Shown one piece after another: positions 44,582 to 56,375 of a stretch of 64,000 nt of DNA. Positions within the stretch are counted from its first letter, which is position 1; the number at the start of each line of letters is the position of its first letter. A program made the translations under genes and the position numbers. The notes beneath the pieces were generated by a model. The model was not told the DNA's origin. It saw only the letters and a program-made list of their open reading frames with translations, and searched no databases. Origin of the DNA: Pochonia chlamydosporia 170 (Eukaryota; Ascomycota; Sordariomycetes; Hypocreales; Clavicipitaceae); contig NC_035793.1 in NCBI RefSeq assembly GCF_001653235.2, positions 2,976,001-3,040,000 on the forward strand, written 5' to 3'.

Positions 44582-47500
44582 AGCGTTTGTATGATATTTT
44601 ATGTGTTATTGTGAGTCTAGAGCTTGAATACTACTTGTAGATTTTACTTTTGACTATGGGCTTCTCCTGTAGTATGATTTACGATGGTAATGCTGGTAGA
44701 GTCCTGCGAATTCTATGACAAGATTTTACCAGATGTAGTGTTGTGTGTCAACGTGTATAACTAAAACCATATCTCTGAATCAGCGAACCATTCCCCTTTG
44801 CCAGGCCAAACTGCCTATCGGTAATTTTGTTTGATAGTACTCATTATGGACATGACACTAGATATGAAGCACTAGAGGAGTAAACAAGAGACGAGATACG
44901 TGTGGAAGATGAGTTTCTCTAGCCACGAAGCATTGAGCAAGGTGTCATCTCCTCTGTGCCAACCGGTAGGAGCTCCTCACTGGGACCTTAGCGTGAATAC
45001 TTGGGAATGGGTGGGCATGTTTGCGTGGTAACAAGGAACCGTGATGTAAACGGATTTCTGGACATTTGGCCAACACTACTTCGGAGATAATTAGCAGCTC
45101 GCGCGACTGGTCCTGTAACAAGTCCACCAGGGCATCAGACTTGGCACGACTCCTCGCATAGCATCAGCCAACCACGAAACATCATCGGTCAATTGAATAA
45201 TTCTGCTAGCGTTAAGCACCTCCACTTGGTGGCGCGGTAGACCACAAAACACTCCCTACTGAGACTCGAGGAAAAACGGAGAGCGGCGTCTATACGATTG
45301 CCGGGCTATATGAAGCCTTTGATAAGTGTGTTGATGTGGCTTATGGAGGTAGCTACAATATCTTGTAATACCCAAAGCCTTGCAGAATGAAGGGGTGCAA
45401 TATTATAATCACGCCACTGAAGGGACAAGTATGCCATCCTGCAGCCATGAGGGCATGCATGACTTTGAAAATGGGCACGAACTAGAGTACGCCATATGTA
45501 ATATGTCGCGGCATCTTATACCAAAGTCGATGGTCAAAAAAGGGCAATCCTGCCGAACGCCATTGTCCATCACATGTTTCCCCCGCAATGGATGGAAATG
45601 TGCGGTGGCCCTTGTTAGATATGGCCGAGAAATGTCCGGTAAATTGAGAAGAATAATGACATTCAAGAGAACATGATGTCAATATGCTCGACAGATGAAG
45701 CAGCTTAACTCAGTTTCCCTTTATTCAACGCCACTGCAGTCCTTGAGGGCCCAGGCTTTGGCTCGCCATTACCCTCCTTCCTCTTTTGTGGTTCTCAGTT
45801 CTTCGACACTTTTTGCTTCCTTGTGGGAGGAATCCCACGTGGCTGAAAACTGCAGTATAGGGGCTGTTACATTATAGTCTCGAAGTATAGGCTTGGCTGA
45901 CCTGGCTTGTAACGACTTTGGAATGCTTTGGAATTGGCATCACTATGGAAAGCGTCTAAGAATAGGTTACCAGTAAGAAATGCTGACATCAGCACAACGG
46001 ATGTCTTCATATTACTAATGGCATTGTCCGTGTTTTAGTGTTGAAAACTTTTGAAGGGTTGAAGAGAACCAAAGGATTGTATTCGTTCAAGGTACGGGCC
46101 AGTAAATTTCCGAGTGATGTTGAGTGCGGTGGTCAATTTGTGAAAGGGGGCCGCTCGCACTCTGGGACCTTGAAAATATGGAGTACTTCGCTGCAATTTT
46201 TCGGTGCTGAAAGCGGACTTTGAAAGATGAATTTAAAAATTAGCCCCCAGATACTTTATCCCTTAGCAGAATCGGCATTTGAGTGGGTAGTGAGTATGTT
46301 CAAGCTTGTCAGACCACTGTGCTTTGCCTTCATGTCTGTACCTCCAGCCTAGCTACCAGATGGACTCAAATGACGTGATTGAGACAACTGCGAGGTATAG
46401 CTCCGATGGCCATGAGAGGTAGTCTCCCAGACTCTCGATATGATGGAGGTTACCCACGAGTAACCATGGTAGCCCCCGCAGCGGCACAGAAAGATCCTGA
46501 GAAGTGCGCAGAAGAGTTTGTCAGTTCAGCCTCAGACTCCTTGTCATTCTGGCTGACGCGGCTTTGTAATTGAGCGAGCCGCTCCCGTTGCCACTTCTGT
46601 GAGGGCGGAAAGCCGTCCAACTGCCACTCGGAACCTAGCTACTGGAGTGGCTTGCGTCTGTATATTCCTCACAAGCGCTAATGCACATCATCTCGGACTC
46701 TGAACAACTCGGCCTCTCCACCTGCTGCACAGACAGGTTCTCCCACGGCCACTGCTGCGTGTAACATAGGTGTACGGCTCACGCGGTGCGGGCGCAAAGG
46801 TGGCTCAGCCGCCATAATCGGTGCCGATTCGGAAGCTGCCCTGACGTGAGGCGGGTCGTAGGACGGGAACCGCCGAGTCTCAAGTACTATAATTGTTCCT
46901 GCGGCATTTTATATCCGAGCGGAAAGTCTCACCTACGCTCAGGTGCGGCAGGCGTCTCACGATATTGCTGTTCTGACCCACCGTGTGCTCTCCCACATGC
47001 AGCCCGGAGGATAATTTAACCTTTTGTTATTGTCTTTTCAGCTTATGGTGTACCCTGTAGAACTAACGACCGCCACTATAGCCCGCTCACATCTTTATCT
47101 GTTGTCAATTGGGTGCCACCATGTTCTCACCGTCTCCGCCCGTCTTGGCCATGTGGCGGCGGACCTGGCTGCGAAATGTAACCTGGCCGTTCTTCTTGTT
47201 CAGGTCAATGCCATGATCTCTCTCCCTCATCCAAGTCCAAACCCTGGCCCCCAAAGTTGAAAAGTTCCAAAGATCTGGACATGGATTTGTTTCACGTGCC
47301 GGTTACCCGTTCTTCGTTGGTTATAGGTAGGGAGAGCCCTAGAGCGGCTCGAAAGCGCTCACGTTGGCGATGTTTGATTACAAACGGCTGGATCTCGCAT
47401 CTCAATATTCAAACCAATTCGAAATATATGCATGTCAGTATTTCCTTCCTGGGCGACATAGTTATGACAAGGTCTTATGATTTGTGGAATTATAATATTA

Positions 47501-47849
47501 ATATCGGATGCAGTGTTACAGCACGTAATGCAAACGTAGAAGTGGCATAATACATTCATACAAACAAACGATGTAACCCACTCGTTTGGAAACGCAGTAA
47601 GCCTTCAAGCTCAACCCCTTAACGTCCAAATCCACAGAACGACTTCAAGTTGCATAAACTGATATTGAGTGGCCCTGGACTGCGGTTCCTAGTACGCCAT
47701 GGCCTGAGAAAACCCCATTCAATCACGAAAGGCAAGTGATATCAAACGCCTTCTAAGCATCTCACACCGGCAGTGTGGGAAGGTGGTGAGCACATGGCAA
47801 TATAGCTGTGGTCAGATCCAAGATTAGCAACACAGGATAATACAATTGC

Positions 47850-47880
<31 letters not shown>

Positions 47881-48123
47881 GCAGCTAGCGAGATGTATTT
47901 AATTCGGTCAACTCCGTCAATAATAACAGAAACATATTGGCAGACAAACTATTTCGATTTTGAACTATACACCCCCATCTTACCCATTCTGATATTCATT
48001 CGTTGCGGAGCTAGCATCTGAGTCCTGGAGCATACCACTTGCAATAAATCTCTTGATGGTAGCCCTTGATGACTAGTTACTCCTATGTAATCATCGCACA
48101 AAGATAATCACAGCCAAGCAGTC
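44582..48123. other. Gene-free region between the PKS and the Pls-like gene
   Basis: About 3.5 kb has no gene I can support. A simple (AT)n-GTAT repeat lies at 47850-47880. Open frames of 60-98 codons on both strands (for example 45380-45676) show no motif or splice support. The final 120 bp before 48124 should hold the promoter and leader of the Pls-like gene. Confidence 0.5.
47850..47880 (+). repeat. (AT)n and (GTAT)n microsatellite
   Basis: Ten AT units are followed by three GTAT-type units, about 245 bp upstream of the Pls-like gene. Confidence 0.85.
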
Positions 48124-51100
48124 ATGATCCAAGGTCAACAACCACTGCTCGCGGCTGGTGTCGCACACTCGGTCTCTGAGTTGGCAATATATCCGTTTGA
48201 GGAACCAGCAGCGTCTCGAACTCTGGTAGACGTACTATATTCGACCATTTTGAAGCATCCCACTTCCCTTGCAGTCGACAATGGCAAGACTCGGCTTAGC
48301 TACAGCGAGCTGGCTGACCGGATAGCTATCCAGATTGAGGACTTACGGTCCATGGGCGTTGGAGTCGGCGACCGTGTCGGCGTGCGGCTGAGCTCTGGAT
48401 CGATAGAGCTCTACGTGAGCATTCTGTCCGTGTTGGCAGCGGGTGCCGCATACGTTCCGGTTGATGTGGATGATCCAGATGACCGGGCTGATCTTGTGTG
48501 GGCCGAAGCTGGGGTTTGCGTTGTGCTCACAGACAATGGCATGATTCCTCAGTTTAAGGCTGCCACTGGTCAACAACACCGTCCTCGCCCAGAAGATGAT
48601 GCCTGGATCATCTTCACATCAGGCTCGACTGGGAAGCCGAAAGGAGTGGCAGTGAGCCATCGCAGTGCAGCGGCATTCGTCGATGCCGAAGCACAACTAT
48701 TCCTGCCAAGTAATCACAATCCCCTAGCACCGGGTGATCGTGTTCTTGCAGGACTTTCAGTGGCGTTTGACGCCTCGTGTGAGGAGATGTGGCTAGCTTG
48801 GCGGCACGGCGCGTGTCTAGTTCCGGCACCAAGGTCGTTAGTCAAGGCCGGGGCCGATCTGGGTGCATTTCTCATAGCGCAGCGCATTTCGGTAGTGTCC
48901 ACGGTGCCAACACTCGCTGCTCTCTGGCCGATTGAAGCATTGAGCGCTCTTCGTCTGTTGATTCTCGGCGGCGAAGCCTGTCCTCCGGAGCTAGCAACCC
49001 GTCTCTCCGGTGCCGTGAGTGGGCCAGTGTGGAATACCTACGGCCCCACCGAGGCCACTGTTGTTTCTTGCGCGGCCCCACTTGTGGCCGGAGAAACGGT
49101 GCGCATCGGCCTGCCGTTGAAAGGCTGGAGACTCGCCGTCATCGGATCAGATGGTTGTCCCGTGCGATGGGGTGACGTCGGTGAATTGGTTATCGGTGGT
49201 GTTGGAATGGCCCGATACCTTGACAGGGAGAAGGACAGGGCCAAGTTTACCCCAACTTCTTTTTTTGATGGCGAGCGAATGTACCGGAGTGGCGATCTCG
49301 TCCGAGCGGAGCGTGATGGACTGCTTTTCGTTGGGCGTGATGATGAGCAGATCAAGCTCGGTGGACGACGAATTGAGTTGGGCGAGATCGATGCGGCTCT
49401 AATGACTCTCCCTGGTGTCAACGCTGCTGCTAGCGCTATTCGCCATAGTGAGACCGGGATACAGATTCTTGTGGGATACGTTGTCCGGAATGGCGCTGCG
49501 CATGCCACGACTACAACTGACCGAGAATTGCTTCTACGCGTACTTCCCGCCACACTCGTGCCGATGCTTATCACGGTCGATGACCTGCCAATACGGACAT
49601 CAGGCAAGGTAGACCGTAAAGCACTGCCCTGGCCGCCACTTGAGTCATCTACTGGCAAACAAGAAGGCGACTTGCCGCCTCACAGCACCGCGGCGTGGCT
49701 TGCCGAGCAGTGGCGGCGTTTGCTCGGTATGCCCGCCTCAATGGACTCCAACTTTTTCCATCTTGGCGGCACCAGTCTTGCTGCAGCTCAGCTCGTGTCA
49801 CAGGTGCGACAGCGATGCCAAACGCTTTCGGTTGCTGATGTTTACGAGAATCCAGAATTAAAATCCATGGCGGCTCGTGTCGACGAGCTCTCCGGGACCG
49901 AAAACACTGGCAGCGAATATTTACCGACGGCTCGCTGGGTGCTGTTGACACAGAGCCTGGTTCAGTTCGGGGTGATTGTGGCACTGCTCAGCTTCGAAGG
50001 GCTCCGCTGGCTCATTGCGATAGGTCTCACGAAGAAGTTCTTTGCCATACGTCTTGACGCTACTAGCTGGGCTGCAAGGTACGCGATGCCATGGTGGTTG
50101 ATCATTGTTGGCTGGGTAGTATTAATCACCATGCCTGGCCGCCTGCTCACGACTGCAGGAGTTGTACGACTCATCACCATAGGCATCCGACCCGGCATCT
50201 ACCGCCGGGGAGGTGCTGTACACTTGCGATTATGGGCAGCAGAGCGCTTCGTGGCACAGAACCGCATTGCCCCCATAGCTGGCACTCAGTGGTGTCGTCG
50301 CTATGCTAGGCTGTTGGGCTGTCGTGTCGGTGCTGATGCGCAGATCCATGGGCTCCCTCCAGTAACAGGTCTTGCCGCCTTTGGGGACGGGTGCGCAGTT
50401 GAACCTGAGGCTGATATAGCTGGATGGTGGCTCGATGGTGATAGACTTCACATTGGTACCATAACCATCGGACATGGTGCAAGAGTTGGTACCCGTTCCA
50501 CGCTTTTGCCCAACACATTGCTGGAGCCTTTCGCTGATGTCCAGCCCGGCATCAGTGTCCAGGGAACGGTAAGAGGGCCAGAATCTCATGACCGTGATTC
50601 CAACTCATCCATGGACGACTCGGAGATTATGGGGGAGAGCTTCTGGACAGGGCCTCGGTACACGGTGACCTTGCTGCTGCTGGACTTTTCACCCATCATT
50701 ATGATCGCGCCTGTATTGGGGCTCACTCCTGCGCTCGTCCAAAACTACAACAACTTTAGAAGTCTGATCCTAGCGCTGATCGAGATGACACTTCCAGGTG
50801 CCATTCTGGGAATCTTGTTGTCCGCCACAATCAATATATCTCTGGTCAGACTATTGAGTCTCGCAATCCGTCCTGGTGTACACTCGTGGCACAGCACCGC
50901 AGCATGGGCGAGTTGGCTAACGCATGGTATAATGATGGAGCTACGCAGTTCCTTATTCCCCATTTATGCCAGTCTATTTACTCCAACATGGCTACGTCTG
51001 CTAGGAGCTACCATGGGTAGCTCTGTAGAGTCGTCTACCGTGGTTCCCATCCCGTCACTGTTATCAGTTCGAGATGGTGGGTTTCTTGCGGATGATGTGC

Positions 51101-52101
51101 TGCTATCCCCTGCTGAGCTTAGAGCCGGCCGTATTCGACTGGGACCCTCCCTCGTAGGGGTAAGAGCCTTTGTCGGTAACTCAGCAATAGTCGATCCAGA
51201 CGTCGAAGTATCTGACGGCTCTTTGATTGGTGTGCTCAGCACGGCACCAGATACTGAAAAGATGGAATCTGGCTCATCCTGGTTAGGCAGGCCTCCCATG
51301 TCACTCCCTCGACGAAACGAAGCACCAGCTGATGAGACTTTGACCTTTAAACCACCCCTACGCTTGCGGGTGGCCAGAGCACTAGTCGAATCATGTCGAC
51401 TATTTCCCCTTCTGATCTCCGCAATGTTGGCAACGCTGGTTGGAGTTGGCATGTTGTTCTTCATAGATACGTTCGGTAATTGCTGGGCTATTCTAGGCGC
51501 CGGCGGGCTGCTCGTTGCCGCAGGTATAGCTAGCGGTATCATCACCATCGTGGCCAAGTGGCTATTGACGCCGGTCATTGCCCCGGGAAAGCAGCGTCCG
51601 CTGTGGAGCTCCTTTGTCTGGCGCAACGAACTAGCTGATACTTTCATACAGTCGCTGGCCCTTCCGTGGCTTCTCAGAATGTGTTATGGTACTCCAATAT
51701 TACCAATGTGGATGCGTTTATTAGGAGCTACGATTGGCCGTGGCGTGTGGTTGGAAAGTCACCTGCTTCCTGAAGCTGAACTCATCCAGCTTGACGATGG
51801 AGTTACAATTAATCGCGGGTGTGTGTTGCAAACACACTTATTCCACGACCGGCTAATGCGACTGGATAAAGTCCATCTGGAGCGAGGAGCCACACTTGGG
51901 CCCTATGCTATTACGTTGCCTGGCAGCACCATCGGCTCAGGAACGACTATCGCACCGACTTCACTTGTCATGCGTGGTGAGCACATCCCAGCAGGTACTC
52001 GCTGGAAAGGGAACCCAGTTCGGCCTTGGTCTGATGAGGAAAAAGTCACTGGGAGTTCAGCTGAAAGTTCTGACAGGGAGAATATGCCTTGCCCAGTATG
52101 A
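48124..52101 (+). CDS. Single-module NRPS-like membrane enzyme, epsilon-poly-L-lysine synthetase (Pls) type
   Basis: This is an intronless 1325-residue protein. The adenylation domain (about 20-500) has FTSGSTGKPKG (A3), FDASCEEMW (A4), NTYGPTEA (A5), YRSGDLVR (A7) and the ELGEIDAAL (A8) region. The carrier domain has GGTSL with Ser551 for phosphopantetheine. There is no condensation or thioesterase domain. Six hydrophobic segments (about 612-635, 655-675, 846-868, 880-905, 1093-1115, 1122-1148) alternate with three hexapeptide-rich left-handed helices (about 715-810, 955-1050, 1170-1300). This is the layout of bacterial Pls, which joins lysines through their epsilon-amino groups at the membrane; a fungal epls gene is known from Epichloe. 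The A4 residues D-A-x-x-E fit a lysine-type pocket, but the substrate is not proven. Confidence 0.9.
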   Translation: MIQGQQPLLAAGVAHSVSELAIYPFEEPAASRTLVDVLYSTILKHPTSLAVDNGKTRLSYSELADRIAIQIEDLRSMGVGVGDRVGVRLSSGSIELYVSILSVLAAGAAYVPVDVDDPDDRADLVWAEAGVCVVLTDNGMIPQFKAATGQQHRPRPEDDAWIIFTSGSTGKPKGVAVSHRSAAAFVDAEAQLFLPSNHNPLAPGDRVLAGLSVAFDASCEEMWLAWRHGACLVPAPRSLVKAGADLGAFLIAQRISVVSTVPTLAALWPIEALSALRLLILGGEACPPELATRLSGAVSGPVWNTYGPTEATVVSCAAPLVAGETVRIGLPLKGWRLAVIGSDGCPVRWGDVGELVIGGVGMARYLDREKDRAKFTPTSFFDGERMYRSGDLVRAERDGLLFVGRDDEQIKLGGRRIELGEIDAALMTLPGVNAAASAIRHSETGIQILVGYVVRNGAAHATTTTDRELLLRVLPATLVPMLITVDDLPIRTSGKVDRKALPWPPLESSTGKQEGDLPPHSTAAWLAEQWRRLLGMPASMDSNFFHLGGTSLAAAQLVSQVRQRCQTLSVADVYENPELKSMAARVDELSGTENTGSEYLPTARWVLLTQSLVQFGVIVALLSFEGLRWLIAIGLTKKFFAIRLDATSWAARYAMPWWLIIVGWVVLITMPGRLLTTAGVVRLITIGIRPGIYRRGGAVHLRLWAAERFVAQNRIAPIAGTQWCRRYARLLGCRVGADAQIHGLPPVTGLAAFGDGCAVEPEADIAGWWLDGDRLHIGTITIGHGARVGTRSTLLPNTLLEPFADVQPGISVQGTVRGPESHDRDSNSSMDDSEIMGESFWTGPRYTVTLLLLDFSPIIMIAPVLGLTPALVQNYNNFRSLILALIEMTLPGAILGILLSATINISLVRLLSLAIRPGVHSWHSTAAWASWLTHGIMMELRSSLFPIYASLFTPTWLRLLGATMGSSVESSTVVPIPSLLSVRDGGFLADDVLLSPAELRAGRIRLGPSLVGVRAFVGNSAIVDPDVEVSDGSLIGVLSTAPDTEKMESGSSWLGRPPMSLPRRNEAPADETLTFKPPLRLRVARALVESCRLFPLLISAMLATLVGVGMLFFIDTFGNCWAILGAGGLLVAAGIASGIITIVAKWLLTPVIAPGKQRPLWSSFVWRNELADTFIQSLALPWLLRMCYGTPILPMWMRLLGATIGRGVWLESHLLPEAELIQLDDGVTINRGCVLQTHLFHDRLMRLDKVHLERGATLGPYAITLPGSTIGSGTTIAPTSLVMRGEHIPAGTRWKGNPVRPWSDEEKVTGSSAESSDRENMPCPV

Positions 52102-52763
52102 CAATGTAGGAAGCAGCTGCCTTATCAAAACATGCTCCTTGGTGTCTGGTTTTATCTGGGAATGGAGTATTGAAATTCTGTTTGGCTCGCTAGAGAAGTG
52201 AGGGGGGCCTCGACAAATGCCAGAAGAACAGTTGGCAAATAAGAAAGAAATTATTAACAAAAATTATTCGAAGGGAGCATGAGTGTGTTTTAAATTTCTG
52301 GACAAAGGAATTAAAATTTCTAAGTATGTGGTACTAATATAAATCCTACTACTTCTCCAAGTGCTAGCAGGATGTCTCAGATTAATGTTGGTGTTTGCAC
52401 CACCAACTAGTCGCATATCCATCATTCCAATGAAATTGTGGTGTTCTGAGGCTCATTTTATACAACTTCGTATAGATCTCATTTTCTTTATCCCTTCTTT
52501 TTGCGATACGCATGAATAAAAGCTGAAATCATCTAATTGCCCCGTTTCCATATGCCTTCAAATGTCCAAAGCTTCTAAAGCTATGGCGAGCAGCGCGCCC
52601 TGAACCTGGCAAAACAGAGGAACGGTTAGACCACATTAGCCGGTTAATTTTATGGACTTATTGCTACACAGGAGGGCGATTTAAATTGTCTCTAAGAGGT
52701 TTTTGCTGGCAATACTTCCCATAGTGGGTTATCAAAGGTGAGGTTCATGTTCAGTCACACTAT

Positions 52764-52783
52764 CTAGGTACCTAAGTACCTAG
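52764..52783. repeat. Short palindrome CTAGGTAC-N4-GTACCTAG
   Basis: Perfect 8-bp arms flank a 4-base spacer in non-coding DNA. Tracts of TAGGTACCT are common in some sordariomycete genomes; no function is implied. Confidence 0.7.
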
Positions 52784-53231
52784 GTAGTTAGCCACACAAC
52801 TTCGTATTTCACAAAGTCTTTCCAAGTTCCGGTTTCGGACAATTCAACCTTGTCTTTATATACGCCTTCTAGCAGTATTCAGGACACATACGACCATAGC
52901 CGCTAGCTAAGCTTAGGATCCCGTCCGATCTCCCGTAATAACCTGGCGAGCGCTAGATTAGTAGTTGGGTCGGTGACGACCAGCGAATACCTGGTGTTGT
53001 ATGTTTTTTTTTTGGTCTTGCTATAAATGTTATTCTTTTTTATTTTGTTGCTGTTGTTGCTGCTGTGTATAGTTCGTGAAATGTTGGTGTATTTTAGAAA
53101 CCTTGTGATCCGCATGAAGAGTGTCATGAAACTGGCACACTGGAGAGGAACATGGTCTGTTAAGTTAAATATCAGAATCTTTACGTTACATGGTCTAAAC
53201 AGCAATAGAAGAGATCAGTTTTTGCAAAAGG

Positions 53232-53434
53232 ACTCATTATCATACCCACACACTCCTACAGTATGGAGCTTCTCCTAGTTACAAGAAAAAGAAAAATAAT
53301 TCACCATTTTTGGAAGCTGTGATGAATGGTCACAATAATACTATTGAAATAATGCTGAAGCAAGGAAAGGTCGACATTTGAAGTCAACGGTTCTTGTGGT
53401 CGCAGGGCATTCGGGTTAACGAACGGTGACATGT
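53232..53434 (+). pseudogene. Ankyrin-repeat gene relic
   Basis: Reading from 53232, the frame encodes LLQYGASPSY, then a lysine run, then NSPFLEAVMNGHNNTIEIML and KQGKVDI before a stop at 53379-53381. This follows the ankyrin consensus (L-L-x-x-G-A, then T/S-P-L-x-x-A-x-x-x-G-H, then I-x-x-x-L). One base further on, the shifted frame continues with a GDMLKLL segment, as the next repeat would, before another stop. No start, splice site or long frame surrounds it. I read it as a decayed fragment of an ankyrin protein, not an active gene. Confidence 0.5.
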
Positions 53435-56375
53435 TGAAGCTCCTATGAGAATATTAAGGGCCACAGGGATAATCCAAAATTGGGGCAAGACTCCATGATA
53501 TCATGATGGTATTTGGCTGGAGCAATGCTGCCTGCTGTGATGCCGCCTGTCTTCGGCATGACAAGGCTCTTTACGACTCTGGAGGATAGTTTCCTAAGAA
53601 ATTGACGTGGCGGTTAGTTTGCCACCAAAAGGGAAAGCTTATCTGATTCAGAGAGATAGCATAGGTTATCTTCAATTGGTAATAGTATTGAAGCATTTGG
53701 TGAAGGAAAGGTTCCAGAAAAATTGACCTTGGGGCAGCATCGTGCTGCATGTTGGAAAAGTCATACTCAGCGGCCGCAGATCCCCTTCTGAGTATTTTCG
53801 TGTCGAATACAGTCCCTACGAAAATATATTTGCTACTGAAAAATAAATTGCCATTGAATCACACGGTATGGAGTTGCACTTCATGGGCTATTGTGTTTGT
53901 AGTGACTACATTTGTCATAGATCTTGCCTTTTGTGATGCAGCTCAGATCATCCTTCTAGAATAAAGCGGGTACCAAACCTTGCTGTTGAATGTTGAGCAT
54001 CTGCGACATGTTGAAAGGTGTCCAAGCTAAAGCTGTTGACCGCATGAACTCTTTCATTGTCCATGAACAACTTGGAATGTTTTTAATGCTAATTTTAGTA
54101 CCCTTCTCATAATATGAAAGTCGATTTTTAATTTTGGCCAATGCTAAGTTTATGAAACGGGAGCGCCCACAGTAAGGGCGGTAGAATTACAACTTCCAAT
54201 TGATCGTACACCCAAGTAAACGGTTTTTGTGGTGCACGATTTCCCCACGAAGTTCTTCGCAGGGTAGGTAGCTACCAAATGGTTTTTTTTTTTTTTTAAG
54301 TAGAGGACAACGTATGGTACTGCCAGACCGTTAATTGGAATTATGGCGCCGTTAGCTAAGCGACAGTACTAATGTCCAAGTGTCGTAGTAAGTGAGAGCG
54401 GAGCCCAAACGAAATATGGTAATTGTGTGCAAAGGATGAAGTTTAGATCAAATGATATCTGAGTACCAACGTGATGAGTACTTGCATGAAACTCTAGGGG
54501 GGGGAGTAGTTTGCCCCAAGACACTGTGAAGCTTCATCTGCATATGGACCAATCAAAAGCCGCGAAACGCTCGGATAAAGGTTCCATCCCATCCAGCCAA
54601 TCAGAGCTCTGTAGGAGCAGCCTCTTATTCCCATCAGTGCCAGTTGAACTTCAACCTCTCGTGATAATAACATGATGGGCCCAGCCGTAGCTACAGTTCC
54701 TTCATATTCTATGAATGCCTCATCTTCGTTGTTTTCGAAGAAATACTTCGTGGCTGATGCCCCATCGTTATCAAACCCGCCTAGCAACGAGCCTCGATGT
54801 CGAATCGCGCGACTGCCGCTGCTCATGGGAGCAATCTGGGACTTGCAATGTTGCTTTTGATAGGAGCATGACCAGAATTTGAGTGGAGAGGAAGCCGAAT
54901 AGCTTCATCATGTCGCGCAGAGCTGGCACCTAGACATCCCATGATGTTGCATCCTTTGTCAGGTGGCAAAGAACACCAGGGCTGGACTCCCGACCGCGAC
55001 GAACTCTACAGGGTGGATTCCAATCTTCTGGGAAATTTGGGACGATGGATCACGATAATTCCAGCAGATGAAGTAGGATACCAAGGTGCGTCAGTTAAGC
55101 CGGCTGCTTGTGTCCTAGTGCACTTTGCTTCGACCACAGCCCGCCAGAGCAAGGGGTGCTCCTGCTCGGTCGGTATCACTCTACACGATCTGCCTATCAA
55201 TGGGCCACGGGTTCCGTTCGATTTAATCTAGAGTCACGGGAGCCGTTGTGACTGGTCCTTGAGATTTGCGAATTCTAGTCGGAAACTTGACTCGAAGCAG
55301 GCCAACCGGTGCTCTGACGACTCACAGACAATGAAAAATTTGCAGCAACAAGATACCAGAATGACGACCTATACGAAGGAAATATTTGCGGAAAATGCGC
55401 AGGAGGGCAGATACCTGGATATAAAATCAAAACATGATCAACCGGATCTGCAAGTACGGGGCGGCAAAATGGGTGGCGCCGGAAGTGCTGCAAACTTGGT
55501 GACGGTGAACCGCCGCTGGGCTACTTGTGCACATACCATATGGATTCCGTCCGCTACGTCCTCCTTTTCCCTCCAACCGCGATTCTGGCACCGAATAGGC
55601 AACATTGCAGTCAACGTGGCTCATCCAGGCTGTTGTGTTTAGCCGTCAGTGGGGTGTGTGCTACTCAATGGTGCTGCGATCCACGCGCATATCCTATGTG
55701 GAAACACCGGGATGCCCACTACTCGTTTTTAATGAATCACAAATGCTCAAAACGCGTCGGATTTTGAGGTTTGTCGACGGCCGATAGGGTAATTATCGAT
55801 CAGAGCGCCACCAAGGCCCAACAGCGCCGACGACCACGACGAACCATTTCTTGCGGGTTGAAATGGCTTCAAACATTGCTGTTCCGTTGGTTCTATGATG
55901 GGCGACTACCAATGTGGCTATAGTAGCGCACCCAGGCTGTGGTGCGGTGCTAACAAAGACTCATCCGAGCAGCCACCATCGCCTTGGGCACTGTATCAAT
56001 CAATCAATCCGTGGTGCCCCACCATGTGGTGATGAGAAATTTTTGCCAATACCAGAGCCGCCTCTTTGCTTCATCTCATACCAATCCAGGCATTACATTA
56101 GTCTGACGTCAGAAGTCGATCAGTCTATTATTGTTCGTCTCAAAGATTCCAACTACCAGGCCGCCGCCTATCACCAGATTACAAAGCAAAAATCAGGGTC
56201 TTGAGTTGCGATATCTTCGGATATGGGAGTATTTTGGTCCGAAGCGAAACAATGCACAAGGCTCTGCGCCAAGCCGTTTCGTACCACAAGCATTTAATCG
56301 ACAGCCATACGGCTCCGTGCCGCGGATCACAACCCGGTTTCTTGCGCGTTTTGCCCTTGTTTGGCGATACTATTC

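Larger units (their letters stand above)
52102..56375. other. Gene-poor, partly A/T-rich region with relics
   Basis: About 4.3 kb follows the Pls-like gene. It holds a near-palindrome (52764-52783), a T tract (about 53005-53014), an ankyrin-repeat relic (about 53232-53434), a T tract (about 54283-54298) and chance open frames. The minus-strand frame at 54494-54826 and plus-strand frame at 55259-55642 have no recognisable domain. The last 300 bp probably contain the promoter of the next regulator. Confidence 0.5.

Noticed and set aside
45380..45676. Plus-strand open frame of 98 codons between the PKS and the Pls-like gene
   Set aside because: No motif, no signal peptide, no splice support, and overlapping frames on the other strand of similar length.
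50964..51647. Antisense open frame (about 227 codons) inside the Pls-like gene
   Set aside because: It is a codon-bias shadow of the membrane and beta-helix coding sequence and has no independent family feature.
54494..54826. Minus-strand open frame of 110 codons
   Set aside because: It has no recognisable domain, overlaps an open frame on the other strand and has no clear promoter; possibly a relic, but not supportable.
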